Source of the DNA: Tetrastigma voinierianum
Lineage: Eukaryota > Streptophyta > Magnoliopsida > Vitales > Vitaceae
Assembly: GCA_016808115.1 (NCBI GenBank)
Contig: JAEQBH010004663.1
Coordinates: 430,919 to 494,918 of the forward strand
Direction: 5' to 3'
Length of the DNA stretch: 64,000 nucleotides
Numbering within the stretch: position 1 is the first letter of the stretch; every line of letters starts with the position of its first letter. Shown here one piece after another: positions 22,327-34,049 of this stretch. The notes beneath the pieces were generated by a model. It made no database searches. It had not been told where the DNA came from and worked only from the letters and a program-made list of their open reading frames with translations. The position numbers were made by a program, and so were the translations under genes.

Positions 22327-23080
22327 ATGGCATCCTTAATCCTCTACCACAATTTTGAGTCAAAAGCCATTGGATGGAAATAACTAATACTCCATGGAAA
22401 ACCAATCTACATTGTCCTTGATTTTCGAGAGAATAAAATTCATTACAACAACTCGAAACCCCAGTGCCCACTCCGCACGCTTCGTAGGAAACTAAGAAGC
22501 AATTTCCAGATTGCAATGAAAGAATACGATACCACGTTATATTCTCGCGTTGTCGCGTAACATCCGCGAAAGCAAATTAATGACCGAGTGTATTAGAAAT
22601 AATTCGCACTTCAGATGGGATGTTTGCTAAAAAGTAGCAAAGATTGTAATAAGCGTGCCATAAATCTAATGAACACCAGACTCCGATAAATGCGGACCAT
22701 TGTCTATAAATGACGGGCACACAAGATCGGGCGGAGGTGGGATTCTAAGCCGGATCAAGAGATGAAGATTGACATGATCCTAGAATCTCTACTCCAATAG
22801 CTTTGGTCAGCCTAAAATGAATTATAATATGAACAAACTGCTTACTCATGTCAACTATGCACGAAGCCAGAGTGCCGGGAAGGTCTCGGGCAGGAAGTGC
22901 TTATCGCGCCGAAAGTTCTTCAAACCTAAAGGAAACCTGTAAGGGCGGAAAGAAGAACAAAAAGGTAAGGAAACATGTCCAATTTATCAAACTAACTACA
23001 ATGAAGAAGCCGAAAAGGCAAGTGCTTCGCGTATGCATAAAGGTCACTGGTGCTAAGGATTGCCCAAAACCGTATGGGTA
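22327..23080 (+). pseudogene. gag: Copia gag, decayed
   Basis: The start ATG at 22327 begins MASLILYHNFESKAIGWK, in the position and style of copia gag. IYIVLDFRENKI (about 22408-22444) fits the N-terminal capsid segment. The region before 23010 is Lys-rich (KKNKKVRKH). A zinc-knuckle remnant KGKCFA...KGHW..DCPK lies at 23011-23070 with one frameshift. Gag forms the particle that packages element RNA. At least a dozen stops occur. Confidence 0.65.
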
Positions 23081-23420
23081 GTATAAATGTTGTTGAGACT
23101 TGTTTAGTGGAGAATTACAATGATAAATGGATCATTGATTCAGAGCCACTAACTATATTTGTTACTCTTGCAAAGGGTTCAAACAAAGCAACCTACTCCA
23201 AGAAAGGACAAAAAAAGCTCAAGTCGGGAAACGGAATATGTCTCCCCAGAATGGCAAGTGGGACTAAGGAGTTATGTTTTAATAATAAGACTTTATGTTT
23301 ATCGACTGCTTATTTGTTCGATTTTAAGAGGAATTCGTTTCGTTAGTTGTTTAGTCAACATGGTTTAACAAAGGCGCCTTAATTCCTCGCTCAATAAAGA
23401 TAATAACGCTTTTTATTTGT
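23081..23420 (+). pseudogene. pol: Copia protease region, decayed
   Basis: INVVETCLVENYNDKWIIDS (23083-23142) ends at the catalytic DSGAT motif, here DSEPLT, so the conserved Gly is lost. KSGNGICLPRMASGT and CLSTAYLFDFKRNS (23220-23338) are the downstream protease blocks. It is read in one frame of 98 codons (23050-23346), one of the longest surviving copia pieces. Confidence 0.8.
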
Positions 23421-24410
23421 TCCTTATTATTGATAAATGGTATATATTTTTAACTCCTATGTCCTATAAGATTAATGCTATTGAAAATACCGATGATGAG
23501 CAATTTTTATCTAAGAAAAGGAAGGTTTCAAATGAAACCTATATGTGGCATTTACGATCGGGTCATATTAATTCTAAGAGAATTCATGGCTCGCTAAAAG
23601 TGGGAATTTTAAATTCCTTGATCTTTGAACCAGCCAAGATGTGAATCATGTTTACGTAAAATGTCAAAGAGGCCTTTCAAGGCCAAAGGAAATCGTGCCA
23701 CTATACGCTGAATTGGTACACACCGATGTATATGGACTAACGAAGGTCAGTTCGAGGCGTATGAGTATTTTATCACATTTACCGATGACTACTCAAGATA
23801 TGGTTATGTTTAATTTAATGCGCCTATAAGTCCTAAGTTCGATAAATTTCGGGAGTATGCGTCGAGGTAGCAATCAAAGCCCACTGCGAAGTTTTGGCCT
23901 CGACCGAGGCTGGAATACTATTCGAGAGTTCAAGTCTTACTTTGGCTCAAGAGGATAATATCTCAATTATCATCTCCTCGAATGCCTCGAAGAAATTCCG
24001 AAAGATCCAAAGAGAAATAACCCTTTTAGATACGTGGCGAGGTCGATGCTCGCTTATTCATCATTACCTCTAATCGCTCTGGATATGCCTTAGGAAACAA
24101 ATTGCATACATACTAAATTTAGTTCCGTCTAAATATGTTTCAAAGACACCTACGTAATTATGGAAAGGGCTGAAGCCTACCAACCATATTAGGTTCGGGG
24201 TGCTCCAACACACGCCTGGTACGTAAACAACAAAGTTGGAATCTCGACGAAATGTGTATGTTTATCATACCCTAAGGAACGAGAGGTGGAATATTCTATA
24301 ATCCAGCGAAAATATGAGTACTCATGCCACTTTCTTAGAAGAGGATTATATGAACAATTTTAAAGTTAAGAGTAAAGTGGTTCTCAAGAGCTTGACTCCG
24401 CCCGAGATCC
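23421..24410 (+). pseudogene. pol: Copia pre-integrase and integrase, decayed
   Basis: A zinc-binding GAG-pre-integrase block ETYMWHLRSGHINSKRI (23537-23587; conserved RLGH reads RSGH) leads to ESCLRKMSKRPFKAKGN-type codons (23646-23694). The integrase core shows AELVHTDVYG (23709-23738), DDYSRYGYV (23783-23810) and, in broken frames, YLSSRV/SYFGSRG (23920-23955) and a late PSKYVSKTPT/LWKGL block (24120-24170). VFIIPGTRGGIFYNP-like codons near 24265-24305 follow. The D,D,E triad cannot be read intact. Confidence 0.75.
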
Positions 24411-24789
24411 ACCACAAACTCCTATTTTTCCACCCTGCTTTCCCGTTAAAGAGGGGAAAATGTACAAATAAAAATTCAAGGTATCAAACATGAAATAGCT
24501 CAGGACTAAATTCAAGAAACTCAAGAACAAGAACATAACGAAGAGACTGGTAATCCACCCGAACCGCAAAACTCGATCCTTCAGACATGTACAATAACCA
24601 ATGCAAAGCAAACTCAGAATGAAATCGATACACGTAAACCCGCAAGGTATGCCTTGTTAGGAGAGACTTATCAAGTCGTTGGATAATCCCGATGACGCAC
24701 TTACCACATACAATAAGAGGCACTGAGGATGTTGATGTGCAAGAGCGAAAGGCACGGATCATGAGATGGAATCTACGGGTTCTAACTTC

Positions 24790-25570
24790 CGCTCGTCTTC
24801 GAGAAGCACCTAAAGGGTAAACCACCTTGGGCAAGTGGATTTACAAGAGAAAGAGAGGACCAGATGGGAAGGTCTAAACCTTCAAAGCTATATTGCGGCA
24901 AAAGGTTACACCCAAAAGAGGGCATGGACAGATGAAACTTTTTTCGCCAAAGAGCCATGCTTAAATCAAGTCCTGATTCTCTTAGCCGTAGCAGCAGCCT
25001 CTCGACACAGATTCGCAAAATGGATGTCAAAACAAATTTTCTAAATGGAGAGCTAGAAGAGGGGATATCTATATGGCAAAGAACCGAAATGGTTCATAGC
25101 CTTAAGTCAAGAACACATGGTTTGCAAATCGTGACAGTCTATTTACGGGCTTAAGAAGCATCCAAAGCCATGGAACATCAGATCAAGTTATCAAATTATA
25201 TGGATTTGAGAAAAGTCCTGATGAACCATGTATAAGAAAATTCAAGGAATAAGGGGTAGTCTTTTTGGTACTTTAATGAGATGATATTCCGTTAATCGGA
25301 AACACAAGAAAGCGTTGTTGTCGACGCAGGTTACCCGAAAAAGCTTGATACGGTTGACTCGGGGCGGCTAACTATACTTAGGAATCAAACTTTACGACCT
25401 AAGAATAAGGCGTTAGCTTTATCCCAAGCCCTACATTGATAAAATAGTAACCAAGTTTGGCATGGAAAATTCCTAAAAAGTGGGACTTCTACCCTTCCGT
25501 ATTACGGAATCTATATTTCTAAGGAGCAATCAACAAAAACTCCCGAAGAGACAGAACTCATGAGTAAGAA
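24790..25570 (+). pseudogene. pol: Copia reverse transcriptase, decayed
   Basis: KWIYKRKRGPDGKV-type codons (24832-24872), AAKGYTQKRAW (24898-24930), QMDVKTNFLNGELEEGIS (25018-25070) and the catalytic YVDD region, now DDIPLIGN with its Tyr-Val replaced (25280-25303), occur in order. DLGEANYI reads DSGRLTIL at 25355-25380. LSQALH and DKIVTKFGMEN blocks (25420-25470) close the domain. Frameshifts separate almost every block. Confidence 0.8.
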
Positions 25571-26190
25571 ACCCATGCTTCCTAGCTTGTTGGTAGTCCC
25601 ACATGCTATGCTATGTACCAGCCGATATCCGCGGCGCAAAGGGGAGGCAGTGGGCCTGGCACCAATCGATCCCTGAGTAGAACACCGGGATGTGCCAGTT
25701 GAAACATATACTCAAGTATTTAAAGAGAGCGAGGGATTATATGTCGCGGTATTCCAGCTGGGAGTCTTAAAACACTCACATACTGACCAGATTCAAGGAT
25801 ATCAATTTCGAAAATCAACATCGATATGCTTAATTCCTAAACGGGGAGTCATTTGTCGAGGAGTGTTAAAATGACTTATGTTGCCGACTCCATGACTGTC
25901 GAATATGTGGCCAGATCCGTCAGACGGTTTAAGAAATTCCTTTGATCTTCTTGTGATACCGCGGCAGATCGCCCATTACCCTTTACCGTGACAAATAAAG
26001 TGGCCATATAGCATAGTCCAAAGAACCAAGGTCTCACAAAAAGCAACATACATAAGAAAGACTACTGATCCGCGATTTACTGATAGAGAGATACAATGGT
26101 TACTAAAATAGCATCTCGAGGAGAACCTAGCAGATCTTATTAAGTCTCTTCTCGAACATGTTTGAGAAACATAAATTGTGATGGGTCTTA
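25571..26190 (+). pseudogene. pol: Copia RNase H, decayed
   Basis: RPDI..A and LKYLKRARDYM-type codons (25618-25745), an FRKSTS segment (25808-25825), RGVLK (25860), and VAASEAAKE-type and EPRSHKKQHT-type relics (25905-26060) precede LEENLADLIKSL (26115-26150), the conserved C-terminal ENLADPLTK motif. This completes pol. Confidence 0.7.
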
Positions 26191-26997
26191 AGAGGGTCCT
26201 GTGCTACTTTAGAGTGAGTGGGAGTTGTTTACATTTGTGTTCCCAGAGTGACAAGTTGTAATTTCATTTTCTCGATATATCATCACGAAGTTTTTTGCAC
26301 ATTATATTTACGATAAGGTCCGATTAATTTTCATGTATTATATGATCATATGGATACGTCTATAGAAGACATGATCACAGGTTCTCATAATTAATGAATT
26401 GTCTCACAGTTGTTAAATAAAGTTGGGCACTTTATTTAGACTGCAATATTTTATGAAATGATCAGTCTTGGTTATTATAAAATTTTGGAATGAATTATGG
26501 TCATTCTGAGAGGATCGGAAGAGATTTAATCAAGGATAAATTTCTGTGGAAGGAATTAAATCTCAAGCGATATTAGATATGTTATTTTTCTAATCCCGAG
26601 TATATTATAAATAGATAATTAAGTTACTATGGTTTCGAAAGTTATCAATAAGTGAGGCCTTATTTTAAACCACCAATAACTTTGATAATTCGGGGATTAT
26701 GGTATTTGATTATCAAGTATTTATGAAATATACAAAATGAAATTTGTATGAGTCATCCTCTTGACATGCTCAGACTTGGACAAAGTCACCGGCCGTTGTA
26801 CGGGATCCGTTAGGAGAAACCGATAAGTCAAGAGAATAAATAATTAGTTGATTTATAGAAAAATTATCAATTACTTATTGATATCTTTTTGCTGAAAGGA
26901 AAATACATTTGATATAAAACATTATTAATTTTGAATTCACATATGGGCTTTAGTGGAGTAGCCCCATATAAGATTACGGCCCTGCATTTCTGTTTCT
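26191..26997 (+). mobile_element. Copia 3' untranslated region
   Basis: AT-rich and noncoding. It lies between the RNase H end and the polypurine tract. No domain was seen. Confidence 0.55.
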
Positions 26998-27012
26998 AAG
27001 CAAGTGGGAGAT
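26998..27012 (+). other. Copia polypurine tract
   Basis: AAGCAAGTGGGAGAT lies directly before TGTTGG of the 3' LTR, the standard copia arrangement for plus-strand priming. Confidence 0.75.
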
Positions 27013-27521
27013 TGTTGGATTTATGCTCCATAAGCAATCTAGACCGTTGATCAAGAGCCTTAGTTAATAATGGGTCATGATCCCTAAGCTTTAGCCTATT
27101 AGATTTACGTGTTCTCATTTAATCGATTATTAAGATATGAAGGAGCCCATTTATTTGCCTATGGTGTTATAAAAACCCTAGGAGGATTAGTGGTTGTGCG
27201 CCTATAAATACATCAAGCATTAGCCTCCAAGGTTTTAAGTTTGACAAGATATTTTAGAGATTGAGAATCTTAGTAGAAAAAAACAAATATAGAGAAACAG
27301 AAACTATAAGGTTTCGTAGTGCTGTGATTAACTCTAGTTTCTTTTGTGATCAAAAGGCCCCATACGCAGATTCACACGTAGAGAATAAATTTGAAGGTCC
27401 TTGAGACTAAGATATTTTCTCGCACTACTAAAAGTTAAGAATGCGCGATGAAAATATATTTATCATACATTGTATTTAATTGTATGATTCCCCGGCTTTC
27501 ATGTAAGGATTTCTCGTGACA
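27013..27521 (+). repeat. Copia 3' LTR
   Basis: Starts TGTTGGATTTATGCTCC as at 20413; TATAAATA at 27203-27210 corresponds to the 5' LTR core promoter. Small indels throughout separate the two LTRs, so the insertion is not recent. The end is placed near TTCTCGTGACA. Confidence 0.85.
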
Positions 27522-27655
27522 CGTCTCATGACCCAAGGAATAAAAGATCTCAAAGAACTCTCATGTAACTCATCTCTCATAAAAATCTCACTCAAACTCC
27601 CCAATAATGATGAACCCAACAACAGTATCGACGGAGTAAGATACAGACACAAAAC
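27522..27655. other. Short unassigned segment between copia and Tat copy 2
   Basis: A- and C-rich with no match elsewhere in the window that I can see. It contacts the truncated left edge of the Tat LTR at about 27656. Confidence 0.35.
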
Positions 27656-28665
27656 ATATCTTTTACACCTCTTATTTTATTTTATTTATTTTATTTTCTC
27701 TCTTTTTCAAGTTTTCAATTTTAAAATTCAATTCTCTTCATTTTTAGATTTCAATTTTTTATGTTTCACTCAAATTCTTTACAATTTCTCAATTTTAAAA
27801 ATTCAAAGTGTCACAATTTCTAAATTCGACCCTCCCAATTTTTAATCATAAGTTTAAATCCCAAACCTTAAATTTATAAAAATTCAAGTTTTTAATTTCA
27901 AATATCTAATTTCCAAATCTCAATTTAAAATTCTTAAACTTCAAATTCATTTCAAATTCTTAATTTCCAATATTTCAAATTACCAACTTCAAATTTTAAA
28001 TTTCAAATCAGTTTTCAAAAATTCCAAACACGTGATTAATTCTATAGTTCCTATAAAATAGGATCTTATGGAGTTAATTTGTGTGACATATAAATGGGCT
28101 TGGATGGGGCCTGACATCTCATGTATCATTTTAACAAATAATTTGACCTCTAATCTATAACCAATTTCCCATTAAATATGAATATTTCATATTTGTTATT
28201 ACACTAACATTGTCTCTAATTAGTAGCGCTTTTGATATATCACCCAGGTACACATTTTCTCATCTAATTTTACTTATTCATATATTTATTTATTCGTCTA
28301 TTCATTTCTATATGCCTAGTGTGTTATTATATTATTATTACTGTTTTTTGTATCTACTCCATCGATACTAAAAGTCGATTTTCCCTAAACTTGTTTAGTA
28401 GAGACCGTTTTTATACTTGCTTAAGGTGCTACCAACACTACTCAGACCTTCCGATAGGTAACCTCGACCTCCGAACCTGTGACTTTGTTTTCCTGCACTT
28501 GCCTTTTCATCGTGGTCACATTTAGTGTTTTTTCTTTCTTATTTTGTTTTTCCCTAAAATAAAAACAAAAATAAGTGGCGACCTAAAGTTTTTTGAATGC
28601 CTTCAACAACACAAAAGCGAGTCTCGCCATCGAGCTGACGCATATGGAAAATGCGCGGGTCCACA
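27656..28665 (+). mobile_element. 5' LTR remnant of Tat copy 2
   Basis: It matches 1840-2782 closely (same AT-rich words, GTTTAGTAGAGACC, TTCCTGCA..TGCCTTTT, AAAACAAAAATAAGTGGCGA). The left two thirds of the LTR are missing. The right end is set by GGGTCCACA followed by the PBS. Confidence 0.75.
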
Positions 28666-28667
28666 AA

Positions 28668-28686
28668 ATCGCGACTACTGGGATTG
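28668..28686 (+). other. Primer-binding site, Tat copy 2
   Basis: AATCGCGACTACTGGGATT is close to the AAATGGCGACTC..CTGGGGA site typical of Tat elements and lies right after GGGTCCACA. Confidence 0.6.
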
Positions 28687-29192
28687 TGAGGGTCAAGCTC
28701 AATACAAATTTGGGAAAATGTGGCTTTTGATTAGAGCTTGATTGATATACCTATTTTGTGTGTTTTTTTTTTTGTATACTTGATTATTAGTGGCACATTT
28801 GGAGAGTTTTGATTTACCGATTGCACTTTCACATGCTTGGTCAGTTGTACCATTAAAAATTATTGGTTGACATCCTCGTTTATTCTTCATAATCTAGCTT
28901 ATGTCACTTGTTTCTCATGGTTCATTATATATCTATCTTGTCCATCTTATATTTCGCTGGGGACAGGTGTAGATATGAATGATATAATTTGAAGCTTTTG
29001 CATGATTGACTATCAGATGACTACCCATCTCTTGTTTCGATCACGTGGGACACATTTATCCCCTTATCTCAACCCTAGTCTCTACGACTATGTGTCTTTC
29101 ACACAGATCGAGCATCGGATCGAGACTTGTTGCTCCTTGTTTGCTCTTCGACCGTGCTAATGATTAGGAGTAAGGTCTAATGATGGGCTATA
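28687..29192 (+). mobile_element. Leader of Tat copy 2, first part
   Basis: Aligns with 2805-3295 of copy 1. Noncoding. Split at 29192 by a solo LTR. Confidence 0.65.
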
Positions 29193-30532
29193 TGTGAGAC
29201 CCCGGAAAATCCAGATTCCTTGAAGGAGGGTAAAATGGTAATTTCGGTCAAAAATCCGGAATTTTTCTAGATCTCGGATGACAAAACGGACTTCACCGTT
29301 GGAATCGTCTCGTGAAATCTGAAGACTACGTCGACTCTCATTGATTCCGAGGCGACTAATTTCCACGCTTTCGATACGCTTAAGGCCGATGACACACGGC
29401 AAGGTGTGATGCCAAGTGGTAGGTATAGAGGGCTGCCATGTGGCAGGGGACCAAATACCAACAATCGTGATGTTCTCATGAGGACAGACGGGCACCAAAT
29501 TGTATACATGGCTCACATCGAGCCATGTGTGTGCCGTCGAGAAAGTCAAAGAAATGAGGTGGCAACTTAGACCTTGGAGTATAAGACACCATCTTCCATC
29601 TTCATTTTCTTTCGCCGGGGTTCGACTAAGAGTTATCGAGTGAGTTTGCAGAGAGAAAGTTCTGGCTTCTCTCTAAGATCTACGACACCGATCATTTCCG
29701 GGCCGTTTCAACAAGAAGAGGCAAAGTCGGGTCTCACGCCGAGGGCTATGCGCTGGTAATTAGATCTGGGGGAGTTTTACAAACCCGGAAAGGTAGTGGT
29801 TTTTCTCCTTCACTTGTTTTACTTTTCGCTTAAGGTCATAAAATGTAATAATGGGATTTGTTGAGGCATGGATGGTCGTGACTTTGCCCCCAAAAAGATT
29901 GACTGAGTGAATAACCATGGTCTTGATGAAATTCACTGGATCGTTTGTGGTGGATTTGCAGATGTGTATTCGCCATGTGGTGAATAACAACATGTTGATT
30001 GCAGGAATCAGGATTGCCCAAGACAACCGCCTGATTGCGCCTTAAATTTCATGTGAGCTAAGTTTGTTGTTATTATTATAAATTGAATAACATGAGTATG
30101 GGGATTTAAATTTGTTAATACATGCAATGAAAGTGATATATTAGCATGTGTCAGGATGTTCAAGTGTAAGCCATTGCATCGCACTTAGAAAGAGAACTCA
30201 AGTAGGAAAATTCCACTACTCAAGCCATTTCACCCCGTCGTGGACCCCTTTTCAGTACTGAAGACGCACGGGATGGGACGTATCCGGTTTGAGATAAGAA
30301 ACGCCAAGATGGCCCCTCCTTGTATTTTGTAAAATTTCAAGACAAGATTCAGCTTTCATAAATTGTAATCAAAGATAATCAGGGAATAAACTTTCAGATA
30401 AAATTTATATTCGTCAGGAGCAGACGTGCTGGCCCTATCAGTCATGACGCATGCACGTGCCTCTTGCGAAGTGAGACATGTAGAATTCGCTGGCCGACGC
30501 AATAACTAATTCCCCTGCCGCGGGGCGTCGCA
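29193..30532 (+). mobile_element. Solo LTR inserted in the Tat leader
   Basis: This 1.34-kb block is absent from the equivalent place in Tat copy 1 (between about 3293 and 3297). It begins TGTGAGACCCCGG and ends GGGGCGTCGCA, complementary-looking LTR termini with TG..CA. The flanks CTATA (29188-29192) and TCATA (30533-30537) look like a decayed 5-bp target duplication. No coding domain lies inside; short open frames in it are unsupported. Family not identified. Confidence 0.65.
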
Positions 30533-31545
30533 TCATACCTTTATTCGGGAGCATTCCAAAGGTGGTCAACGTGATTACGCCGAGGAGTCCCGATCTTTGA
30601 AGTTCAGATAGCCCGTAGATGATTTCGTGATATTTGTATGGCCAAGCAGGCTCTCTTCTTTGTGTAAGATTTATTAGGTTTTTTTTCAGAAGCACCCACA
30701 CATTCACTGTATACTTAGTTTATTCCCGAAAATAGTAGAGCAGAGCCTTCACCCAGCTCGCCCCCTGGATGTCGGTGGAAGTGCATGTGTGGAGGTGATG
30801 GCCACCTCGCATGGAAGCCTCCCCGTCACTTTCAAGACGCAGTAGAGGTCAAGGCACTCACCGGAGGGCAACATCAAGCCCTACTAAAGGGACCCTTTCA
30901 AAAAGCCCACTTTTTTTAAGGCCACTCCGACCCTATAGGTCGAAGCAGATCTTATCGATTAGGGACTCCCATCCTACACGTGCGCATCTATGAGCCAGTT
31001 TCGCTTAGTCATGATATGGATCCAAATTTCCATCAGGATTTCCTCTAAGGGCATACGTAGATTTATCGTAGTATTGAGTTTTAGTGGGGTAGTTTTGTAC
31101 ATATGACAATTGCTTATTTCAATTTCATTATAGCAAAGATTCTTTTCGGGGTTCAACTTGACTCCACTTTATTTGTTTCAAAGTACACTTTTTAGATTCA
31201 CCGTTATACGCTTTGAGACCACCTGTGGGATCGTGTTGTGCTGCATCAATTCCCACTTCCGGTGCATCTAGAGCTTTTGAGCCACTCTCGTCATAAGCTG
31301 ATCTAGTCCTCCTCTCTTAGTCTTTCTTTCGGGGAGTAATAAGAGGTTTTGGTTTAAGTTTCGATTTCCAAGAAAGCGCTTAGACTTGTACTGCCTGCTG
31401 TTTATCCTAGCCGCTTTAGCTTTTTCCCTCTCGTGTCAGATCTTATCCAAATTCCGTGTTTTCAGAGGCAGTTCCTTCCCAACCGGGTTCATCTTCGTGG
31501 ACTGTAGTCGATCAAGACTCCGGTTCGAGCATCGCATCAGAGACA
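30533..31545 (+). mobile_element. Leader of Tat copy 2, second part
   Basis: Continues the match to copy 1 (30533-30620 with 3297-3350; 30640-31105 with 6800-7265). 31106-31545 is noncoding and precedes gag. One copy of the 320-bp segment that is duplicated in copy 1 lies at 30782-31105. Confidence 0.6.
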
Positions 31546-32675
31546 TGGATTCACTGGTCACTTGATCGCTAACTCACTTATAGCATCCGCTCGTGAAGCC
31601 AAAGCCACTGGGGACAGAGTGGGATAGACGGGCGCAGCCCGGCCAGCACCCACTGGGAGGATGCCTGCTTTGACCCGGGCACTCACCACCACCACCAATT
31701 TCCCATTAGCCGCTGATTCCACCACCTGCTCCGCTTGTTTCTCCACAACCGACGGAGGTCAAGCCCACCTCTCGCGATACAAGCCATTTTGACCACCGAC
31801 GACACTCGTGCCCCGCATGGAGAAGCTTTGAGCAGCCGGTGATGCGCTCGCTGAGGACTCTCGAGGATTAGCCGATCGGGATGGGATTTTGATGGCACTC
31901 CCTGGCCAAAATTCCGGTCTCCCGTGCCTAAGTTCAAGATGCTCGAGACGAGGTACTGTGTGTGTCATTTCTCGTGATTCATCCGAAGGTGTATAAGACG
32001 CCTACGAGCTCATAACTGGACGAGTCGATGATTATGTTTCTCCCTATGTCTATGAGTGGCATAGCATGTAAATGGTATGTTTCGCGCAGATATTTCTCGC
32101 AGACGCACATGGGACGACTCACACAAGAATTTACGGCGCTTTCCTTTAATACCGCTTACCGATGTTTCGCGTAAGCGGGTCGAGGCTTGGAAGTGCAGGC
32201 CTCGAAGGAGACAAGCATCATTTATCTCCGTTGGGAGGGAGAAGACCTTGCGCATCATTGATGTAATTCATCCGAGAGATCGTGATCACTATGTTCGTGG
32301 AGGAGTCATGTACCGCTTTGCTGTGACACTCGACAGATCTGCATATTACCGATTTCGACATCAAGCCTCAGCCCCTTTCATGACATCTGGAGGAGGGTAT
32401 TTCTCGCAGGCCTGGCAGAAATCTCTCCCTTTACCGAATCTCTAAGGGAATAGAGAACTTAGGAGGACGACGATATGATGTAGGTGCTTATTTACTTATA
32501 CATCAAGACCTCCCAGATATCGCCAGACATATCAAGAAACAGATCGCCATCAGACGCACAGATCGCTAGCCGCCTTGTGAGCCCGCTCCCCATGGCATCT
32601 TCAAGACGCCTACCACCAATTCCACCACAGGGCTACGCACTTAAGGATCGACTTATCCGTAATCTACTTTCTCCG
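31546..32675 (+). pseudogene. gag: Tat gag, decayed
   Basis: A candidate start MDSLVT at 31546 is followed by a Pro-rich N-terminal part (PPPPISH, PLIPPPAPLV near 31690-31740). MSMSGIACKWY near 32047-32078 corresponds to the capsid block ending in a Tyr that precedes the conserved ISR.RTWDD segment (32090-32115). FVGRW.EK-type codons occur around 32220-32245, and RFAVTL (32312-32330) follows, with EALY/AYTDFAS-like remains to 32400. The 122-codon open frame 32077-32445 mixes correct and shifted frames. Gag packages element RNA. Confidence 0.6.
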
Positions 32676-33575
32676 CAGCCCATGCCATGTCGCTCAAGCT
32701 GACAGCTCCAGCATTCATGCCAGCCCAGTGGCACTCGCAGCTCCCACCGCTCCTCGCCCCTGCACCACAAACCAGCTTTCGGGCCAGTGGATGTCGCTGG
32801 TCAGCCTTAGAAAGCCCATGATGGTGATTGCAACATACCGCCAGCCTTCACCATCACCTCACCCCTTTCGCCTACGCTCGTAGTAGATCTTCAATGCTTC
32901 AGATCGTTCGTGGTCCGTGACATGATACGTATGGGGACGCAGACCGCGCGACACATCCATGACCATGTACTGCAGGTCTGCGGAACTCGGGACACCGAAG
33001 GTCACCACTCAACCTTCACAAGACACCCACGCGACGCAGCGCCACCCATCTACCGGGAGGTATTCACTTCATTGATTTTGGAGTGGTACGCATGATTTAT
33101 ACACATGATGAGATCAGACGATCAATATTCTACTTCTTTCCAGCCCATGCTATCAGCCGCTTTCTCGATAGCCTCCAGTATCCATGCCAAAGCCCAGCAC
33201 CGCAGCTCCCACCTGTTCCTCGCCCTAGACCAACTAAGTAGCTTTCCCCGCTTAGGATGTCGTCGGGGCCAGCCTTTAGAAAGCTCTTCGATGCAGATCG
33301 TTGACACCGGTTGGCCTCGACCATCACCCCACTCTTCGCCTACGCCCGTATAGATCTTCATTGTTCAGGATCACCAGTGGTCCAAGACATGATACGATAG
33401 ATGCACCGCCATGTACATGCCATCCATGACTCGATAGACTGTGGTTCGTAAACTCGATACCGAAAGTCACCACTAACCCTTTCACAGCACATTCCCACGC
33501 ACGCATGCCACCACCTACTGGTATTCACGACACACTCGATGGTACAGATGATTTTATACACATGATGAGCCTGAT
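32650..33575 (+). repeat. Tandem duplication, ~460-bp unit, 2 copies
   Basis: Unit 1 (about 32650-33117) and unit 2 (about 33118-33575) share CAGCCCATGC near their starts (32676, 33141), CTCCCACC..TCCTCGCCC, GTAGATCTTCA, GACATGATACG and TTTATACACATGATGAG near their ends (33096, 33553). They have diverged by many small changes. It lies between gag and protease of Tat copy 2. Confidence 0.8.
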
Positions 33576-34049
33576 GACCATGCACTGTGAGCCTATAATG
33601 TCAGTCAGGATTCAGAGGTTGATGGTTTTGGTTTCAGTACACGCCTGCATGCGCCTTTCGGGCCCCGATTCCGCATGCACCTCCTTTCAAAGCCTATCTT
33701 ATTCTCATGATTTTATCACAAGTACGATGTACCTACAGCCATACATGCTAGAGGATACTGGCTGGGTTCGATGATCGAGATGTATACATAGTTACCCGGG
33801 AGTTGGCGGGTACAAACGTAGACTCACTCACTGAGGCACAGCTCTGTGGATGATGTGATACGAGAGGATGATGATCGCGCACACACAGCACGCAGCTCGC
33901 ATTTCTATTCGGAGCTCATTCGCTTCCCACCGCAATACGTGATGCACCACAGATCACCGAGTCATATTGAAGCTTAGTCCGCTTATATCACCCGATGGTT
34001 TGACCATATGTTGACTACTGACAGAGCTACTTGTATCAGGTTTTCACCG
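33576..34049 (+). mobile_element. Tat gag-protease linker
   Basis: Internal to Tat copy 2. No domain recognised; short open frames only. Confidence 0.4.

Larger units (their letters stand above)
20413..27521 (+). mobile_element. Ty1/copia element, both LTRs present
   Basis: Order LTR, PBS, gag, protease, integrase, RT, RNase H, PPT, LTR fits Ty1/copia (integrase before RT). The two LTRs start identically with TGTTGGATTTATGCTCC at 20413 and 27013. All ORFs carry stops and frameshifts. The bases before the 5' LTR (TATCA) do not match those after the 3' LTR, so no target duplication can be shown. Confidence 0.85.

Noticed and set aside
31683..31968. Overlapping minus-strand ORFs across the Tat gag
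   Set aside because: The plus strand carries gag blocks in the right order. The minus frames are shadows.
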